Assembly (NCBI RefSeq): GCF_030268045.1
Contig: NZ_BSDC01000002.1
Span: 558,001 to 622,000 of the forward strand
Length of the DNA: 64,000 nt
DNA from: Geothrix edaphica
Lineage (GTDB): Bacteria > Acidobacteriota > Holophagae > Holophagales > Holophagaceae
Direction: 5' to 3'
This document shows, piece by piece, positions 62,045 to 64,000 of the stretch. Position 1 is the first letter of the stretch. Each line of letters starts with the position of its first letter. Under the pieces are notes generated by a model. It worked only from the letters and a program-made list of their open reading frames with translations, ran no database searches and had not been told where the DNA came from. Made by a program: the position numbers and the translations under genes.

Positions 62045-62719
62045 ATGAAACTTCTGCTGGTCGAGGACAACCGCGCCCTCTCCGAGTGGCTGGCCCGGAC
62101 CCTGAGGGCGGACAAGTACACGGTGGAGTGCGCCCAGGACGGCCTGGAGGCGGATGGCCTCCTCCGCACGGAGGTCTACGACCTGGTGATCCTGGACCTC
62201 GCCCTCCCGGGGCTGGATGGCCGGGAGATTCTCAAGCGCCTCCGGAGCCGGCGCAATGCCGTGCCGGTGCTGATCCTCACGGCCTTCGACGCCACCCGGG
62301 ACCGGGTGGAGGGCCTCGATTTCGGCGCCGACGACTACATGGTCAAGCCCTTCGAGGTGCACGAGCTGGAGGCCCGCATCCGGGCCCTGCTCCGGCGCGT
62401 CAACCAGCAGAAGAACCCGGTGTTCGCCTGCGGCTCCCTGGTCTACGACAGCAACCGCCGCGAGTTCACCCTGGCGGGCGCGCCCCTGGCCCTGACGCCC
62501 CGGGAGCACGCCGTGCTGGAGGGGCTGATGATGAAGGCCGGCCGGACGGTGAGCAAGAAGGCCCTGGCCGAGAGCCTGTACTCCCTGGACCAGGACGTGA
62601 ACCCGGACGCCATCGAGATCTACGTCCACCGGCTCCGCAGGAAGCTCGAGCCGGGCGATGCGGTGATCGTGACGCTCCGGGGCCTCGGCTACCTCCTGAA
62701 GCCGCGCCATGAGGTCTGA
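62045..62719 (+). CDS. OmpR-family response regulator (TctD/QseB-like)
   Basis: A 224-residue regulator. The receiver domain (1-115) has acidic residues E8/D9, phospho-acceptor Asp51 (LVILDLALPGLDG) and Lys in DDYMVKPFEVHEL. The C-terminal winged helix (about 128-220) ends VYVHRLRRKLEPG-like and VTLRGLGYLLKP. It overlaps the kinase gene by 11 nt. The probable target is the 11-bp direct repeat at 60996-61014, controlling the porin-permease operon and itself. Confidence 0.93.
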   Translation: MKLLLVEDNRALSEWLARTLRADKYTVECAQDGLEADGLLRTEVYDLVILDLALPGLDGREILKRLRSRRNAVPVLILTAFDATRDRVEGLDFGADDYMVKPFEVHELEARIRALLRRVNQQKNPVFACGSLVYDSNRREFTLAGAPLALTPREHAVLEGLMMKAGRTVSKKALAESLYSLDQDVNPDAIEIYVHRLRRKLEPGDAVIVTLRGLGYLLKPRHEV

Positions 62720-64000
62720 CCGCGCTCTCAGCCTCCGGGCCCGCCTGCTGCTGTGGCTGCTGGTGCCCCTGGGTGGCCTGGCCCTCATGAACCTCGCCCT
62801 GGCCCGGCGGGAGGCGCGGCGGACGGCCGACATGGTGCAGGACCGCCTGCTGCTGGGTTCGGCCCGCATCATCGCCCAGCAGATCCGGTTCGAGGACGGC
62901 CTGCTGGACGTGGCCATCCCGCCCGCGGCCCTGGAGCTCTTCCAGTCCGGGGCCCAGGACCGCGTGTACTACCGCATCGCCTCGCCCCAGGGCGTGCTCC
63001 TCTCGGGCTACGCGGAGCTGCCCTCCCCGGCGGAAGCGCCCCGACCGGAGGAGTCGGTGTACTTTCAGACCGAAGTCCGCGGCGAGCCCGTCCGGGTGGT
63101 GGCCTACGCGCAACCCGTCTTCGCGGCTCCGGCGGAGGGCCCGGTGATCATCGAGGTGGCCCAGACCCTCCAGGACCACGACCAGCTGGCCCGCAAGCTC
63201 TGGACCACCACCCTGCGGCAGGACCTGTGGACCCTGGCCCTTGCCGGCCTCCTGATCTGGTTCGCCCTGCGGCGGGGCCTGAAGGACATCCTCCGGCTCC
63301 GGGATGAAGTCGGGCGGCGTACGCCCGGGTCCCTCGAGCCGCTGCGGTCCGGCCCCATGCCTCAGGAGCTCCAGCCCCTGGTGGGGGCCCTCAATGGCTA
63401 CATCCAGCGCCTGGACGCCCAGATGGCCGTCCGCAGTCGCTTCATCGCCAACGCCTCCCACCAGCTCCGTACCCCCTTCGCCGTGCTCCAGACCCAGGCC
63501 AGCCATGGCCTGCGCAGCGCCGATCCGGCCCTCAAGGACGAAGTCCTGGAGGCCATGTCCGGCAGCGTCCGTCAGGGGACCCGCCTGGTGAACCAGCTGC
63601 TCGCCCTGTCCCGGGCCGAGGCTGGGACCTTGGCCCACCGGCCCGGCGAGCGGGTGGACCTGGCGGACCTCGCCCAGCGGGTGCTCGAGGAGCAGGCGAC
63701 CCTGGCCCAGTCCCGGAACATCGACCTGGGCTTCGACCGCCCCGAGGGACGCCTGGATCTGGCCGCCCCGTCCGCCATGCTCCACGAGCTGGTGGCCAAC
63801 CTCGTGGACAACGCCCTCCGCTACACCCCTCCTGGCGGGCGGGTCACCCTCGCACTCCGGAGGGCGGATGGGGCCCCGGTCCTGGCCATCGAGGACAACG
63901 GGCCCGGCATCCCCCCCGCCGATCGGGTCCGGGTGTTCGAGCGGTTCTGCCGGCTCGGCAACGACGACACGCCCGGGTGCGGCCTGGGGCTGTCCATCGT
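62709..64000 (+). CDS. Sensor histidine kinase (TctE-like), C-terminus outside window
   Basis: The frame is open from an ATG at 62709 to the window edge (about 430 codons). TM1 is at about 10-30, followed by a periplasmic domain of about 140 residues, TM2 at about 172-188, a HAMP-like linker, then the DHp helix with phospho-acceptor His251 (SHQLRTPFAVLQTQ). The ATPase domain follows with N box LVDNALRYTPPGG, G1 EDNGPGIP and G2 CGLGLSIV at the edge. It is coupled to the response regulator by an 11-nt overlap and should sense an extracytoplasmic organic acid, perhaps through the binding protein. Confidence 0.92.
   Translation, partial: MRSDRALSLRARLLLWLLVPLGGLALMNLALARREARRTADMVQDRLLLGSARIIAQQIRFEDGLLDVAIPPAALELFQSGAQDRVYYRIASPQGVLLSGYAELPSPAEAPRPEESVYFQTEVRGEPVRVVAYAQPVFAAPAEGPVIIEVAQTLQDHDQLARKLWTTTLRQDLWTLALAGLLIWFALRRGLKDILRLRDEVGRRTPGSLEPLRSGPMPQELQPLVGALNGYIQRLDAQMAVRSRFIANASHQLRTPFAVLQTQASHGLRSADPALKDEVLEAMSGSVRQGTRLVNQLLALSRAEAGTLAHRPGERVDLADLAQRVLEEQATLAQSRNIDLGFDRPEGRLDLAAPSAMLHELVANLVDNALRYTPPGGRVTLALRRADGAPVLAIEDNGPGIPPADRVRVFERFCRLGNDDTPGCGLGLSI

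Noticed and set aside
57829-62169. Open frame of more than 1,400 codons on the minus strand across porin and binding-protein genes
   Set aside because: High GC content leaves long stop-free shadow frames. Only the part encoding the DASS permease has real protein features, and the porin and binding protein are clearly coded in other frames.

Overview
The window is 64 kb of very GC-rich chromosomal DNA, densely packed with genes in both directions. It holds many short operons with 4-11 bp start/stop overlaps, three tRNA genes, housekeeping chaperones and proteases, and many outer-membrane and c-type cytochrome proteins, so the organism is Gram-negative. Gene style (FrzS-like pseudo-receiver protein, CHRD lipoprotein, DnaK-DnaJ-HspR order, NCS2/AzgA/Tsx nucleobase operon, M. 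xanthus-like parS-type palindrome) suggests Acidobacteriota, perhaps Holophagae (Geothrix/Holophaga relatives). That placement is inference; no 16S gene is present. No prophage, CRISPR array or transposase is visible.

Layout. 1-8.8 kb (mostly minus): a partial lipoprotein, ribD, ftsY with a parS-like palindrome upstream, a TPR protein, lon, a structured inverted-repeat element, nrdR and an OsmC protein. 8.9-16.8 kb: an rsmB-type methyltransferase, then a minus-strand operon of FrzS-like protein, CorC-like CNNM/CBS protein, MurU-like and AmgK-like wall-recycling enzymes and an acetyltransferase, then a DegP/HtrA protease. 16.9-26 kb: tRNA-His with an unusual repeat tail, a triple-CHRD lipoprotein, a membrane Ser/Thr kinase, a cupredoxin, a probable outer-membrane barrel, a MocR-type regulator lacking its PLP lysine, and a GGDEF/EAL protein with a degenerate cyclase motif. 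26-30.4 kb: a uracil permease, purine permease and Tsx-like channel operon, then a DUF4337-like membrane protein. 30.5-31.3 kb: tRNA-Arg with a tandem 150-bp repeat tail, and a hemerythrin. 31.4-37 kb: PNPOx and PNPOx-GAF proteins, two cytochromes c behind an array of 11-bp repeats, and E1 alpha/beta of a 2-oxoacid-type dehydrogenase. 37-45 kb: a small unknown protein, tRNA-Pro with a third repeat tail, a secreted protein, a zinc-ribbon protein, MeaB GTPase, agmatine deiminase and N-carbamoylputrescine amidase, and a CocE-type hydrolase. 45-54 kb (minus): dnaK, dnaJ, hspR, a group-2 sigma factor, a DnaC-like ATPase, an MMPL transporter and a MidA-like methyltransferase. 54-64 kb: yacG, then a minus-strand run of porin, DASS anion permease, two short ChrA proteins, class III CoA-transferase and HMG-CoA-lyase-like enzyme, divergent from a periplasmic binding protein and an OmpR-type two-component system.

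The most unusual feature is shared by all three tRNA loci. Each tRNA is followed by an inverted copy of its own T-arm and then by repeats containing sense T-arm-like sequences. The Arg and Pro tails also share an 8-bp hairpin with the invariant core GAC-TTGAT-GTC and compensatory stem changes, which suggests a selected, structured tRNA-tail element. At the right end, porin, permease, CoA-transferase, lyase, binding protein and two-component system look like one module for sensing, importing and cleaving an organic acid, with an 11-bp direct repeat in the divergent control region.
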